Of a stretch of DNA of 64,000 nucleotides, positions 42,364-51,030 are shown piece after piece. The stretch covers positions 83,666 to 147,665 of the forward strand of contig DLGD01000033.1 in the NCBI GenBank assembly GCA_002482505.1, in the 5' to 3' direction. How positions within the stretch are numbered: the stretch's first letter is position 1; every line of letters begins with the position of its first letter. This DNA comes from Christensenella sp. UBA7703. Its GTDB lineage: Bacteria > Bacillota > Clostridia > Christensenellales > CAG-138. The notes under the pieces were generated by a model that saw only the letters and a program-made list of their open reading frames with translations, made no database searches and was not told the origin of the DNA. Made by a program: the position numbers and the translations under genes.

Positions 42364-44013
42364 ATGAAACAGGCGTGGTGGAAGGAGCGGGTATTTTACC
42401 AGATTTATCCGCGTAGTTTTTTGGACACAAATGGAGACGGCATTGGCGACCTTCGGGGAATCATCGAAAAGCTTGACTATCTCAAGACGCTTGGCATTGG
42501 GGGCATCTGGCTTTGTCCGGTGTACGATTCACCCAACGACGATAACGGCTATGATATTCGCGACTACGAGAACATCATGTCGGAATTCGGAACAATGACA
42601 GATTTTGACGCGTTGCTGGAGGGGCTTCATGCACGGGATATCAAGCTCGTGATGGATCTAGTGGTCAATCATAGTTCAGATGAACACGCGTGGTTCACCG
42701 AGTCTCGAAAAGCAAAGGACAACCCATACCGCGATTATTACATCTGGCGCGACGGAAAAGACGGCGGGACGCCAAACAACTGGGCTTCTTTTTTTGCGCC
42801 GTCCGCTTGGAAGCTGGACGAAACGACAGGGCAGTATTATCTGCACTTATTCTCGGAAAAACAACCCGACCTAAATTGGGAAAACCCACGCGTGAGAAGC
42901 GAAATCCATGCGATGGTTAACCGCTGGTTTGACCGCGGTGTGGATGGGTTTCGCATGGATGTGATCAATTGCATCGCAAAGGACGCTGGATTGCCGGATG
43001 GCGCGGGCAGGCCCAATGCGGCAGGCTATACGCTTGCTGTGGAGCGGTTTGCCAATCGTCCAAAGTTTTTTGACTACATTCGTGAACTTAAGGAGAATTG
43101 CTATGCGGGCAGAGATTGTCTTTGCCTCGCAGAAGCACCGTTCACCTCTCCAGAGGAAGGCACAAAAATGCTCGACGAAGACACGGGCATCTTCGACTTG
43201 AACTTTCCATTTGATTTGATGGAGATCGACGACGGGCCGGGTGGAAAATATGACCCAGGATCGTGGACACTCCAACAATTCAAGCAGATCGTGAGTCGCT
43301 GGCAGGTTGCAACCGAACACGGCTGGGGGAGTCTCTTTTGGTCGAACCACGACCAAGCGCGCGCGGTATCCCGTTTTGGCTGCACGAGCAGCGAAGAATT
43401 GCGAATACGCTCGGCAAAGATGCTTGCCGTTGCCATGTACCTGCTTCGCGGAACGCCGTTTGTCTATCAGGGAGAAGAACTTGGCATGACGAACACGCGG
43501 TTCCCAAACGAAAGCACAATTCGCGATATCGAAGGAATCAACGCACTCAACGAGGCGCGCGCGACAGGAAGAATCGAAACGACATGGAAGGGAATCCTAC
43601 ACAAAGGACGTGACCATGCCCGCACGCCGATGCAATGGAGCACCGCCCCCAACGCAGGATTCACTACGGGCGAACCATGGATTATGGTGAATCCAAACTA
43701 TGTTTCGATCAATGCGGAGACAGAACAAGGCGACGCGAATTCGGTGTTGAAATTCTATCAAACGTTAATTGGACTGAGAAACAGCAGCCGGACACTGCAA
43801 TATGGTGATTATCGTCCGCTTTTGATAGAACATGAAGAGCTGTTTGTGTATCAGCGTGTAATGAATGGTGAAACCTATACGATCGTATGTAATATGAGCG
43901 GCGAAAATGTCGCCCTGCCGGAAATCCCGATGGGAAGCGTCATACTATCCAATGTTACCCAAAGTATCGAAAGAACGATGGCCCCGTACGAAGCACGAGT
44001 AATGTGTTGTTAG
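42364..44013 (+). CDS. GH13 alpha-glucosidase / oligo-1,6-glucosidase
   Basis: A 549-residue cytosolic glycoside hydrolase family 13 enzyme. A calcium-site-like DTNGDGIGD loop (21-29) and DLVVNHSSDEH (98-108) precede the nucleophile Asp199 in GFRMDVIN, the acid/base Glu257 in CLAEAPF and the transition-state Asp330 in SNHDQARAVSRFG. All catalytic residues are present, and length and order fit oligo-1,6-glucosidase or a trehalose/isomaltose hydrolase. No signal peptide. ATG with GGAGGT six bases upstream. No sugar transporter is adjacent, so the substrate source is unclear. Confidence 0.93.
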   Translation: MKQAWWKERVFYQIYPRSFLDTNGDGIGDLRGIIEKLDYLKTLGIGGIWLCPVYDSPNDDNGYDIRDYENIMSEFGTMTDFDALLEGLHARDIKLVMDLVVNHSSDEHAWFTESRKAKDNPYRDYYIWRDGKDGGTPNNWASFFAPSAWKLDETTGQYYLHLFSEKQPDLNWENPRVRSEIHAMVNRWFDRGVDGFRMDVINCIAKDAGLPDGAGRPNAAGYTLAVERFANRPKFFDYIRELKENCYAGRDCLCLAEAPFTSPEEGTKMLDEDTGIFDLNFPFDLMEIDDGPGGKYDPGSWTLQQFKQIVSRWQVATEHGWGSLFWSNHDQARAVSRFGCTSSEELRIRSAKMLAVAMYLLRGTPFVYQGEELGMTNTRFPNESTIRDIEGINALNEARATGRIETTWKGILHKGRDHARTPMQWSTAPNAGFTTGEPWIMVNPNYVSINAETEQGDANSVLKFYQTLIGLRNSSRTLQYGDYRPLLIEHEELFVYQRVMNGETYTIVCNMSGENVALPEIPMGSVILSNVTQSIERTMAPYEARVMCC

Positions 44014-44295
44014 CATTGAGCAGCGCTGCTGCTTGGGCGCGCAGACAATTGATTCAGTGCAGTGGACAATGATTCAATTTGATTCATGAGTGCTGAGAGA
44101 ACTCGATTAACAAGCACTCATAAAGGTTAAAATCACGTGAGACGCGAGGCGTAGAGTACAAAAATACGAAGATAGGGGGAACGTTTGTATCCTTGCGCAT
44201 ATCAATCATTATGGATTGCATCAAAAGCAGGTACAGTAGTAATCACTCGATCTGGAGCATCCGATTCTATTCCAAATTTAGATCCAGTGAAATAC

Positions 44296-44339
44296 TTCGT
44301 ATGAGCAACAGGAGAAAGTTATCCTGTTGCTCATACGAA
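44296..44339. repeat. perfect 18-base-pair inverted repeat
   Basis: Left arm 44296-44313 and right arm 44322-44339 are exact complements around an 8-base loop. No U-run follows on either strand, so it is not a classical terminator. The gap 44014-44493 between the glucosidase and SpoVB-like genes otherwise contains AT-rich sequence and the -10 element at 44482. Confidence 0.8.
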
Positions 44340-44481
44340 ATGTTGAAAAGGTTTTCAAAGTGGAATACAGATTCGTGAGTACATTGAATCGCTTCTATTC
44401 GTCAGACTCCATTTTAAGCTGCTAAAAATACCTGAATACGTGGTTACATAACTTCTTGTACAAATATTCACTCGTATCATG

Positions 44482-44487
44482 TATAAT
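44482..44487 (+). promoter_or_regulatory. -10 box placing transcription start at the SpoVB-like ATG
   Basis: A perfect TATAAT ends seven bases before the ATG at 44494. TTGTAC at 44456-44461 is 20 bases upstream, too far for a normal -35. No Shine-Dalgarno sequence precedes the ATG. If this box is used, the message is leaderless. Confidence 0.45.
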
Positions 44488-44493
44488 CCATAG

Positions 44494-46164
44494 ATGATGA
44501 AAAGAACGCAAAAGAGCTTGGCAAAAGGCGCGGCTATCCTGGCGGGCATGGGATTTGTGTCCAAGATCATTGGAGCCGTTTATACCATCGCCACGACCTA
44601 CATTGTCGGGACACACGGCATGTCGTATTATACGACGGCTTTTCCCGTATACACGTTCCTGCTTGCAATATCCAGCGCGGGATTGCCGGTCGCCATTTCC
44701 AAGATGGTGTCGGAGCGCGTTGCGTTGAATGATTATAAAGCAGCACATGCGGTTTTTCGCAAGTCAACTAAGGCAATGGCTGGCATCGGGCTTGTCACGA
44801 CCATCTTAATGATGATTCTGAGCAGACCGATTGCGAGCGTACTCGGCAGGCCGGACGCTAGCTTGACGATTATGGCTATCGCTCCTTCTTTATTCTTTGT
44901 GGCCATCATCTCGGCCTTCAGGGGGTATTTCCAGGGGATGCGGCAGATGATGCCGACTGCCGTATCGCAAGTGATTGAGCAAGTTTGCAAGGCGGGAGCT
45001 GGACTTCTTCTGGCCTGGCTGTGGATCGATAAGGGAGAGATCTATGCGGCGGCCGGAGCGATACTCGGCATCACGGTTTCTGAGGTTTTTGCGTTTCTCT
45101 ACTTAATTGTCCGCTATCGTGTACGAATCGCGGACTTTAAGACGAATGTCATGAGCGACTATCACGCTGACTTGACGAAAAGTATCGGCAAAAAGCTCGT
45201 CTATCTGGCCACACCGATTGTCGTCGGCGCCTGTGCTATGCCACTTGTGCAGCTTGCTGACACCGCGATCATCACGAACACGTTGAACAGCATGAAAAGT
45301 ATTATGCTGTTTGGAGAAGAGGTTCTTCTGAACCCCAAAATCGTCGATTCACTTTTCAGCCTCCTGACAGCGTATGTGAACCCGGTTATCAATATGCCGG
45401 CGGTGTTCTCTCTCGCTCTTGCAGTCAGCCTCGTGCCTTCGATTTCTGCATCCAAAGCGCGTGGCGACTTGAGGGGGATTTCAAACAAGGCGGGTATCGG
45501 CCTAAAACTTTCCATGCTGATCGGGCTTCCTTGTGCGGCGGGTCTGTACCTGCTCTCGACGCCAATCGTTCATCTTCTTTTTGTCGGGCTAAAGGGCGAT
45601 AACTTAATCATTGCAGGAAACTTAATGGGCATCATGGCGATTAGTGTGCTTTTCCTGACAATTCTGCAAACCATGACGGGTATTCTTCAAGGGTTGGGAA
45701 AGACTTATTTACCGGTGATCAACCTGTTTATCGGAATTGGGGTGAAGATACTCATCAGTATTTTCTTTATTCGGGTGCCGGAGATTAACATCCGGGGTGC
45801 TGCTTATGGAACAGTGGCTTGCTATGCCATTGCGGCATTGCTTGATGTGATCTGTGTCATCAAATACGCCAACGCCAGGCCTAGGGTATTGCACGATTTT
45901 ATCAAACCTCTGCTGGCGACCGCGGGTATGGGACTTGTCGTTTATTTGATGATGCCGCATGTGGCGTCCGGTGAGTATTCACGGCTCACGACCATTGGCG
46001 TGATTCTGATTGCAGTCGCCCTGTATGTGCTTTTTACTTTCTTATTCGGTGCGATCAATCAGGAAGATACGGAATATCTGCCGGGTGGCAAACGCATCAC
46101 GTCTGCCATGATTCGATTGGGAATCTGGAAGAGGGAAGTCGTGCGAGAAGATGAGCCGAAATGA
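44494..46164 (+). CDS. SpoVB/MurJ-like oligosaccharide flippase
   Basis: A 556-residue membrane protein of the MOP exporter superfamily with about 14 helices. The N-terminus KGAAILAGMGFVSKIIGAVY and FRGYFQGMRQMMPTAVSQVIEQ are typical of the SpoVB/YtgP branch of lipid-linked wall precursor flippases. It probably moves a lipid-linked saccharide across the cytoplasmic membrane, for spore cortex or vegetative peptidoglycan. Tandem ATGs start the gene and no ribosome site is visible upstream. A hairpin at 46241 follows the gene. Confidence 0.88.
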   Translation: MMKRTQKSLAKGAAILAGMGFVSKIIGAVYTIATTYIVGTHGMSYYTTAFPVYTFLLAISSAGLPVAISKMVSERVALNDYKAAHAVFRKSTKAMAGIGLVTTILMMILSRPIASVLGRPDASLTIMAIAPSLFFVAIISAFRGYFQGMRQMMPTAVSQVIEQVCKAGAGLLLAWLWIDKGEIYAAAGAILGITVSEVFAFLYLIVRYRVRIADFKTNVMSDYHADLTKSIGKKLVYLATPIVVGACAMPLVQLADTAIITNTLNSMKSIMLFGEEVLLNPKIVDSLFSLLTAYVNPVINMPAVFSLALAVSLVPSISASKARGDLRGISNKAGIGLKLSMLIGLPCAAGLYLLSTPIVHLLFVGLKGDNLIIAGNLMGIMAISVLFLTILQTMTGILQGLGKTYLPVINLFIGIGVKILISIFFIRVPEINIRGAAYGTVACYAIAALLDVICVIKYANARPRVLHDFIKPLLATAGMGLVVYLMMPHVASGEYSRLTTIGVILIAVALYVLFTFLFGAINQEDTEYLPGGKRITSAMIRLGIWKREVVREDEPK

Positions 46165-46240
46165 AAGAAGCAAGTTCATTTTCATGCAGCGCTGCTTTTC
46201 AAATGCAATCGGAAAGAGCGTTGAGCCGGATTGAAATAAT

Positions 46241-46270
46241 TGAAGCGGCCATCAAGAGATGGCCGCTTCA
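46241..46270. terminator. hairpin between the flippase and molbindin genes
   Basis: A perfect 13-base-pair stem (46241-46253 with 46258-46270) and an AAGA loop lie between the convergent stops at 46164 and 46310. The following ATTAATAG is not a strong U-run, but position and stability suit a shared terminator. Confidence 0.6.
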
Positions 46271-46309
46271 TTAATAGACTGATCGACAATCATACTAGGA
46301 TAACAACCA

Positions 46310-46525
46310 CTAGTCGTCATCAATACCGATCATGACGGAAGTCGCTTTGATGATGGCATATGCTTCCATTCCAATTTTTAAGCCGAGCTCCTCGACAGCA
46401 TTGTTAGAGATGGTGGATGTAACGATATTGCCTCCGCCGATGCCGAGGGTCACGATGCTGTTGACAGTTCCAACTTTAATGCTGGTAATCGTTCCTTTGA
46501 GCTGGTTTCTCGCGCTGAGTTTCAT
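46310..46525 (-). CDS. molbindin (Mop/TOBE domain) molybdate/tungstate-binding protein
   Basis: A 71-residue single Mop domain: MKLSARNQLKGTITSIKVG at the N-terminus and GMEAYAIIKATSVMIG near the end, closely following clostridial MopI-type molbindins. These cytoplasmic hexamers store or buffer molybdate or tungstate for molybdo- or tungstoenzymes. The start at 46525 has AGGAGG ten bases upstream. The neighbouring decayed FecCD-type permease could have belonged to a metal oxyanion importer. Confidence 0.93.
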   Translation of the reverse strand: MKLSARNQLKGTITSIKVGTVNSIVTLGIGGGNIVTSTISNNAVEELGLKIGMEAYAIIKATSVMIGIDDD

Positions 46526-46712
46526 TTCAAGCACGCCTCCTTTCTGCCTGCATCATAACATGCCGATAGTCATATAGACATACTACTTTGTGATGAAAGC
46601 ACACAAGGGGTTTTTATATGTGGAATCACACATCTCAACTGAATTAGGAGTTTTCAATCCTTTTTTTAATGACACTTACCTTGCTCAGCAATACCAAATT
46701 CCGAATTCTTAG

Positions 46713-46741
46713 TGGACAAGTGTTTTGTTAAGAACTATAAT
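46713..46741 (+). promoter_or_regulatory. promoter-like element upstream of the FecCD remnant
   Basis: TGGACA (46713-46718), 17-base spacer, TATAAT (46736-46741). It points to the pseudogene at 46871. The stretch 46526-46870 is otherwise AT-rich with no supported gene. Confidence 0.55.
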
Positions 46742-46870
46742 AAAATCGCATTATTCTTTTTAAAAAATAGTGCATTTCGTTACTGTTAATATCGCTTTCG
46801 GAATGAGGAAACGGCGATAGAAAGAAGACAAACCAATCAAATAAGACTACGGAAAAATGTATGAGGGCAG

Positions 46871-47398
46871 ATGATTCGCTTACTCTCGATGGATGTGTTG
46901 TTACTTACAGCATTTCTTTTCTCTTTTTCAATCGGAAGATACGGCGCACCGGTCAAAGAAGACATCCGCATTCATATAGATTAACTGATCTCGATTCAGC
47001 AAACTTGGAACACCGAGATGGAAATGGTTGTGATCAACATTCGTTTACCGCGCATCATGATGGTGTCGTTGGTTGGATGCGCCTTATCTATAGCCGGAGT
47101 ATCCGATCAAGGTGTGTTTCAAAAAAAGCACGTTGATTCAGCGATTGCTGCGCAAAGGGAGAAGTCTCTCTGCGGGTTTATCACGAAAGTGCTCGATCCC
47201 GATGAAAACGGGGTTCACCCGATTTATATCCACCCGGCGGGGGCATTTAACCGTGCCGCCATGGATGTGCTTGATTGCAAAATTCCCGCTATTGACGCGA
47301 TCAAGGTATGCCTTGATATTTCGCTTTTCAATGCAGTTCGTGAGCATTCAAATTTTAGAGCGCTGGTAATGTATGCGGTTTTCGGTTACAGAAAATGA
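46871..47398 (+). pseudogene. FecCD-type permease remnant fused to an unrelated C-terminal fragment
   Basis: From ATG 46871 the frame reads MIRLLSMDVLLLTAFLFSFS, the first helix of a BtuC/FecCD iron-siderophore-type permease. It hits TAA at 46982-46984 and continues in frame with VVINIRLPRIMMVSLVGCAL and AGVSDQGVFQ, the second conserved region of that family. At about 47120 the sequence switches to an unrelated, soluble-looking segment (KVLDPDENGVHPIYIHPAG, DCKIPAIDAIKVCLDISLF) that I do not recognise, ending at 47398. It is thus a truncated permease, with a nonsense codon, joined in frame to part of another gene. The downstream ATG 47018 could still start a short product of no obvious use. 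Confidence 0.7.
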
Positions 47399-47489
47399 TA
47401 GGTTTCGTCAAAGATCGACGTACGGGAACACGGCGGGCTTTGGCAGAAAAGGGCATTTTCTTTGAACAGTGCCTTTACCTCCTAAGCAG

Positions 47490-47516
47490 ACCCGCCGATC
47501 GACTCCGGCGGGTTTT
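47490..47516 (+). terminator. intrinsic terminator after the fused remnant
   Basis: ACCCGCCG (47490-47497) pairs with CGGCGGGT (47506-47513) and is followed by TTTT. It ends the plus-strand remnant and separates it from the AraC-type gene on the other strand. Confidence 0.65.
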
Positions 47517-47583
47517 GCATGCTAGGTTGTATTATGCATATTTATCTTAGTAAAAGTAATAGTGTTCTTTGCAATATCGTTAA

Positions 47584-48336
47584 TTAGTGGGTATAGCTTA
47601 GCGGCGTAACGCCGTACTCTTTTCTAAAGCAAGAAATAAAGTGGCTCTGCGAGGAGAAGCCGAGGATCTCGGCGACGGCGCTTTCGGACAGATGTTCGTG
47701 CCGCATGAGGTCGATTGCTTCTTTTAGCTTGCACTTTCGTACATATGCCATTGGCGAAAGTTCGACTTGCGACCGAAACAGATGGCTGATGTGCGAAGGC
47801 GAGAGCCCGCTGACGGTGGATAAATCTTGAAACGAGATGGGATAGTGCAGGTGTTCCTGAATGTAGTTCAGGCATTGCCGGATGGCTGGTGAAACCGCTT
47901 TCTCTTCGCGGTTGTCTCGAACGCGGCTTGCAAGCGCGATGCTCATCTCATACGTTTCCAACAGGACCGAATCCGCCTCCATCATGCGATCGATGCGCTG
48001 GATAAATTCATCGCTCCGGCAATAAGCCTCGGACTCCGGCATGCCGCCGTCGATTGCGGCGCGCGTGCCAAGAGCCGCACAGGAGACTGCGAAATACTGC
48101 GCCTGACGCAGCACATTGGACGAGAGGCTGCCGACGATGTAGCCCGTTTTGCCGTATTCCTCCAGAACAAGTGAAAGCTTCTCCGGTTCACCTTCGCGAA
48201 TCAGTTGGAGCACGTGCCGTTCAAAGGCATAAGGCGTTCGCTGAAACAGCGTTTCACGCTGTTCGAAGAGAATGTCCTCCTGCCGTTGTGTGGCTTTTTT
48301 TACGTGATCGATCAACATTCTCGGCGTATCCTTCAT
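47584..48336 (-). CDS. AraC-family transcriptional regulator
   Basis: A 250-residue regulator. Residues about 150-250 form two helix-turn-helix motifs of AraC type (ISFQDLSTVSGLSPSHISHLF and SESAVAEILGFSSQSHFISCF, each within the expected spacing, ending FRKEYGVTPLSY). The N-terminal 145 residues are helical and match no sensor domain I know. ATG has AAAGGT seven bases upstream. It is divergent from the phosphotransferase-MATE operon, which it probably controls. A 12-base palindrome lies between them. Confidence 0.9.
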   Translation of the reverse strand: MKDTPRMLIDHVKKATQRQEDILFEQRETLFQRTPYAFERHVLQLIREGEPEKLSLVLEEYGKTGYIVGSLSSNVLRQAQYFAVSCAALGTRAAIDGGMPESEAYCRSDEFIQRIDRMMEADSVLLETYEMSIALASRVRDNREEKAVSPAIRQCLNYIQEHLHYPISFQDLSTVSGLSPSHISHLFRSQVELSPMAYVRKCKLKEAIDLMRHEHLSESAVAEILGFSSQSHFISCFRKEYGVTPLSYTH

Positions 48337-48411
48337 CTGCGGTACCTTTCGTTTTGCATGGCAAAATTATGTTAAAAAAAGCAATAATCTGATATACGAA
48401 GAATCATATCA

Positions 48412-48423
48412 TATCATATGATA
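48412..48423. promoter_or_regulatory. palindrome in the AraC/phosphotransferase intergenic region
   Basis: TATCATATGATA is a perfect 12-base palindrome preceded by short ATCAT repeats (48403 onward). It is a plausible regulator-binding site for the divergent genes, but AT-rich palindromes are common by chance. Confidence 0.35.
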
Positions 48424-48551
48424 AATTCACAAATTTTATTCAACATTTGGTTCTTTTTGCCATATGCCGGGTTCTCTTAACAAGTGGATTACAAAAAAAG
48501 TATCATCTTTTCCTTTTCATATGAGAAATTATGTTCATAAAGGAGCTATCT

Positions 48552-49535
48552 ATGATCAGCAGAACGAAGTATCCGATTACGAACGAGGAAATCCAGCTAT
48601 TGAGCGAAAAGGCGGGGCTTGGCGTTGTCAAAAATGCGAGCCCGCTGGGCGCGGGAGAATACAACGCCGTGTATCTGGTTCAAACGAACAGCGGCGAGTA
48701 TGTACTGAAGATTGCGCCGCCGGAATCGGTCCCCGTCATGGCATACGAACAGGGTATGATGAGCGCTGAAATCTTCTGGTACGAACAGATGCGTGAGCAC
48801 TCAAAGATTCGAGTTCCACGGATCGCCTACTCGGATCTTTCCCGTACAGTCTTTCCAGCGGAATTCTTTTTTATGGAACGGATACCGGGGAAACAGCTGA
48901 ATGAGATGGACTTTTCGGAGGAGGAAAAAGCTGCGGGCGCCGGAACCACCGCGCGCATGGCCGCCGAACTGCACCGAATCAAGGGCGAACGGTTTGGATA
49001 CCTGCAATTGGGGCTTCACGACGATTGGTATGAGGCCTATCGGGCGATCATCGAGAGCCTTGTTGCGGACGGAAAACGGCAGAGGCACTCGTCACGGCGC
49101 GGCAAGAGGCTGCTCAAATACATAGACGATTACAAAGATATTCTTAAGGTTGCGCCGTGCTGCATGGTCAACTTCGATATCTGGGCGCCAAACATCCTCT
49201 GCGAGCGCACAGAAGCGGGTATTCAATATACTTGGATCGATCCGGAGCGGAGCTTCTGGGGAGACGCAATCTGGGACTTCATCTGTCTGGAGCTGTTCAC
49301 GCCGCTTACGGAGAAAACGAACAGTCTTCGCGCCTACAACGAGGCGGCCGATCTTCCGGTGCTCGCCACCCGGGAAGAGCAGATTCGGTATGCGTTTGCT
49401 CAGGCGCATATGGGGCTGATCATGGAGATCGAGAAATACTATCGCTATACGTTTCATCACGCTGGCTGGTGGAGAAATGTCTATGTGTCCGGATTCTTGT
49501 TCCGGCATGCATTTGCAACGCTAAAGCAAGCGTAA
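48552..49535 (+). CDS. aminoglycoside phosphotransferase (APH)-fold kinase
   Basis: A 327-residue APH/choline kinase-fold protein. YNAVYLVQTNSGEYVLKIAPP carries the ATP-lysine, and MVNFDIWAPNILCE is the catalytic loop, with Asp and Asn kept but the usual His-Gly replaced by Asn-Phe. IDPERSFWGDAIWDF is the metal-binding segment. The start at 48552 has AAAGGAG seven bases upstream. It may phosphorylate an antibiotic or a small metabolite; resistance is not shown. It is followed after eight bases by a MATE exporter, so drug or metabolite detoxification is a fair inference. Confidence 0.85.
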   Translation: MISRTKYPITNEEIQLLSEKAGLGVVKNASPLGAGEYNAVYLVQTNSGEYVLKIAPPESVPVMAYEQGMMSAEIFWYEQMREHSKIRVPRIAYSDLSRTVFPAEFFFMERIPGKQLNEMDFSEEEKAAGAGTTARMAAELHRIKGERFGYLQLGLHDDWYEAYRAIIESLVADGKRQRHSSRRGKRLLKYIDDYKDILKVAPCCMVNFDIWAPNILCERTEAGIQYTWIDPERSFWGDAIWDFICLELFTPLTEKTNSLRAYNEAADLPVLATREEQIRYAFAQAHMGLIMEIEKYYRYTFHHAGWWRNVYVSGFLFRHAFATLKQA

Positions 49536-49543
49536 GGAGAATC

Positions 49544-50875
49544 ATGCGGAGCAAAAAGGATTTCGTACAACAGATGGCGGATACGCCGGTGAAAACGCTG
49601 ATTCTGCAATACGCGGCGGTCACGCTCTCGGCGTTGCTGCTCAACTCCGTCTATACGCTCACGGACGCGCTGTTTGTTAGCTGGGGTGTCGGCAGCCGCG
49701 CGATGGGTGGGGTCTCGATCGTGTTTCCGTTCGTTATTTTACAAGGAGCGATCGCGACCGCGCTTGGCGGCGGAGCCGCCTCGATTGTGTCCCGCAAGCT
49801 CGGCGAAGGGCGCCCAGAGGAGGCCGGGCAGACGACGCTTTCCGCGATGGCGGCGTTCTACGCCTCCGCGCTGCTGATCACGCTCGTCGGGTTTTTGGCG
49901 ATGGATCCCATTCTTCGGCTGATGGGCGTGACAGGGGAGTTGTACGCAGACGCGAAGGCGTACTTTACGATTCTTCTTGCGGGCAACGTGTTTTCAACCG
50001 GATTTTCAGCCATCATCCGCGCGGAAGGGCGGATGACCTACAGTCTGTTGATTTGGGTGATTCCCATTAGTGTCAACATCGCGCTGGATGCTCTGTTTAT
50101 TCTTGGGTTTGGTTGGGGCGTGCGCGGGGCCGCGCTGGCGACCGTTGCCTGCCAGTTTGTCAGCTTCAGCATGAGTATTCTGTTTTTCACGCGTTTCTCG
50201 CGTCAGCAGATCCAAAAGCAGCGTCCCAATCCGCGCCGAATCGGCGAAATACTGGCGATCGGGCTACCGTCCCTCATCCAGATGGGGAGCTTGTGCATCA
50301 TCTCCATGTTGTTGAACAACCTGCTGGGGAACGTCAGTGGATCGGCTGGTGTCACCGCATACGCGTACATGAGCAAGGTCTTTGCGCTGTTGATCGTTCC
50401 GTTTACAGCGATGGCGCAAGCGGTTTCTCCGGTTGTCGGGTTCAATCATGGTGCGGGAAAACCGGAGCGCGTGCGGGAGGCGATCCGTTTCTCCATCTGG
50501 GCATGTGTAGCCTACTCCCTTGTTGCGGTCGCGATTGCGGAGGTGCTTCCCAGTCCGATGCTCCGCCTAATGACAAACGACGCGCAGGCGATTACAGACG
50601 GGGCGAATGGGCTCCGGATCTTTGTGTTGGCAATTCCGTTCCTGCCGCTGCCGTCTCTGCTTGGCGCGGCCTATCAGGCGATGGGAGAGAAAGCCAAAGC
50701 GCTGATTCTTTACAGCGCGAATCTGGTGCTGTTGTTACCGGCGGCAGTGCTGCTCAGCCACGTGTTTGGTGAAGGCGGCATTTGGTGGTCCTATGTGCTC
50801 GCGGCCGCGTTGACGAGCCTCCTGGCGTTCATCGTGATGCGCTTGAAATCGAGCAAGAAGAAAGCGGCCTGCTGA
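49544..50875 (+). CDS. MATE-family multidrug exporter
   Basis: A 443-residue MATE transporter with 12 helices in two similar halves. Family segments include VYTLTDALFVSWGVGS, IVFPFVILQGAIATALGGGAAS and, in the second half, GFNHGAGKPERVREAIRF. The true start is ATG 49544 after TAAGGAG; a longer in-frame reading back to 49157 lies antiparallel to no domain and overlaps the kinase gene. It should export cationic drugs or metabolites in exchange for sodium ions or protons. It is co-transcribed with the APH-fold kinase. Confidence 0.93.
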   Translation: MRSKKDFVQQMADTPVKTLILQYAAVTLSALLLNSVYTLTDALFVSWGVGSRAMGGVSIVFPFVILQGAIATALGGGAASIVSRKLGEGRPEEAGQTTLSAMAAFYASALLITLVGFLAMDPILRLMGVTGELYADAKAYFTILLAGNVFSTGFSAIIRAEGRMTYSLLIWVIPISVNIALDALFILGFGWGVRGAALATVACQFVSFSMSILFFTRFSRQQIQKQRPNPRRIGEILAIGLPSLIQMGSLCIISMLLNNLLGNVSGSAGVTAYAYMSKVFALLIVPFTAMAQAVSPVVGFNHGAGKPERVREAIRFSIWACVAYSLVAVAIAEVLPSPMLRLMTNDAQAITDGANGLRIFVLAIPFLPLPSLLGAAYQAMGEKAKALILYSANLVLLLPAAVLLSHVFGEGGIWWSYVLAAALTSLLAFIVMRLKSSKKKAAC

Positions 50876-50889
50876 ACAGGCCGCTTGTT
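50862..50889 (+). terminator. terminator overlapping the MATE stop codon
   Basis: AAGCGGCCTG (50862-50871) pairs with CAGGCCGCTT (50877-50886), followed by GTTT. The TGA stop lies in the loop. A compact end for the kinase-MATE operon. Confidence 0.65.
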
Positions 50890-50898
50890 TCAAGTCAT

Positions 50899-51030
50899 TC
50901 AGACGCTTGTGCGATCTGTGCTTTGCTTCTTCAGACCTTTCAAAAACTTTTGGAATCCGCCTTTTTGAGCGTTGCAGATTTCAACGAGCCCTTCGATGGA
51001 CAGTGCGGGGATGAAGCCGCCGGTATTGCG
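50899..51030 (-). pseudogene. 3' fragment of an unknown gene cut by an insertion-sequence end
   Basis: On the minus strand a good protein-like tail reads RNTGGFIPALSIEGLVEICN and continues AQKGGFQKFLKGLKK to a TGA at 50901-50899. Upstream of it, at about 51031, begins the sequence shared with the insertion-sequence-like end at 63.9 kb. It looks like the C-terminal remainder of a gene whose front was lost at the element boundary. I do not recognise the protein. Confidence 0.4.

Noticed and set aside
46861..47136. Separate small plus-strand gene at 46861
   Set aside because: The conserved permease frame starts at 46871 in a different frame; the 46861 frame has no family resemblance.
49157..49543. 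N-terminal extension of the MATE exporter
   Set aside because: It overlaps the kinase gene in another frame, lacks helices of the family and is preceded by no ribosome site, while ATG 49544 has one.
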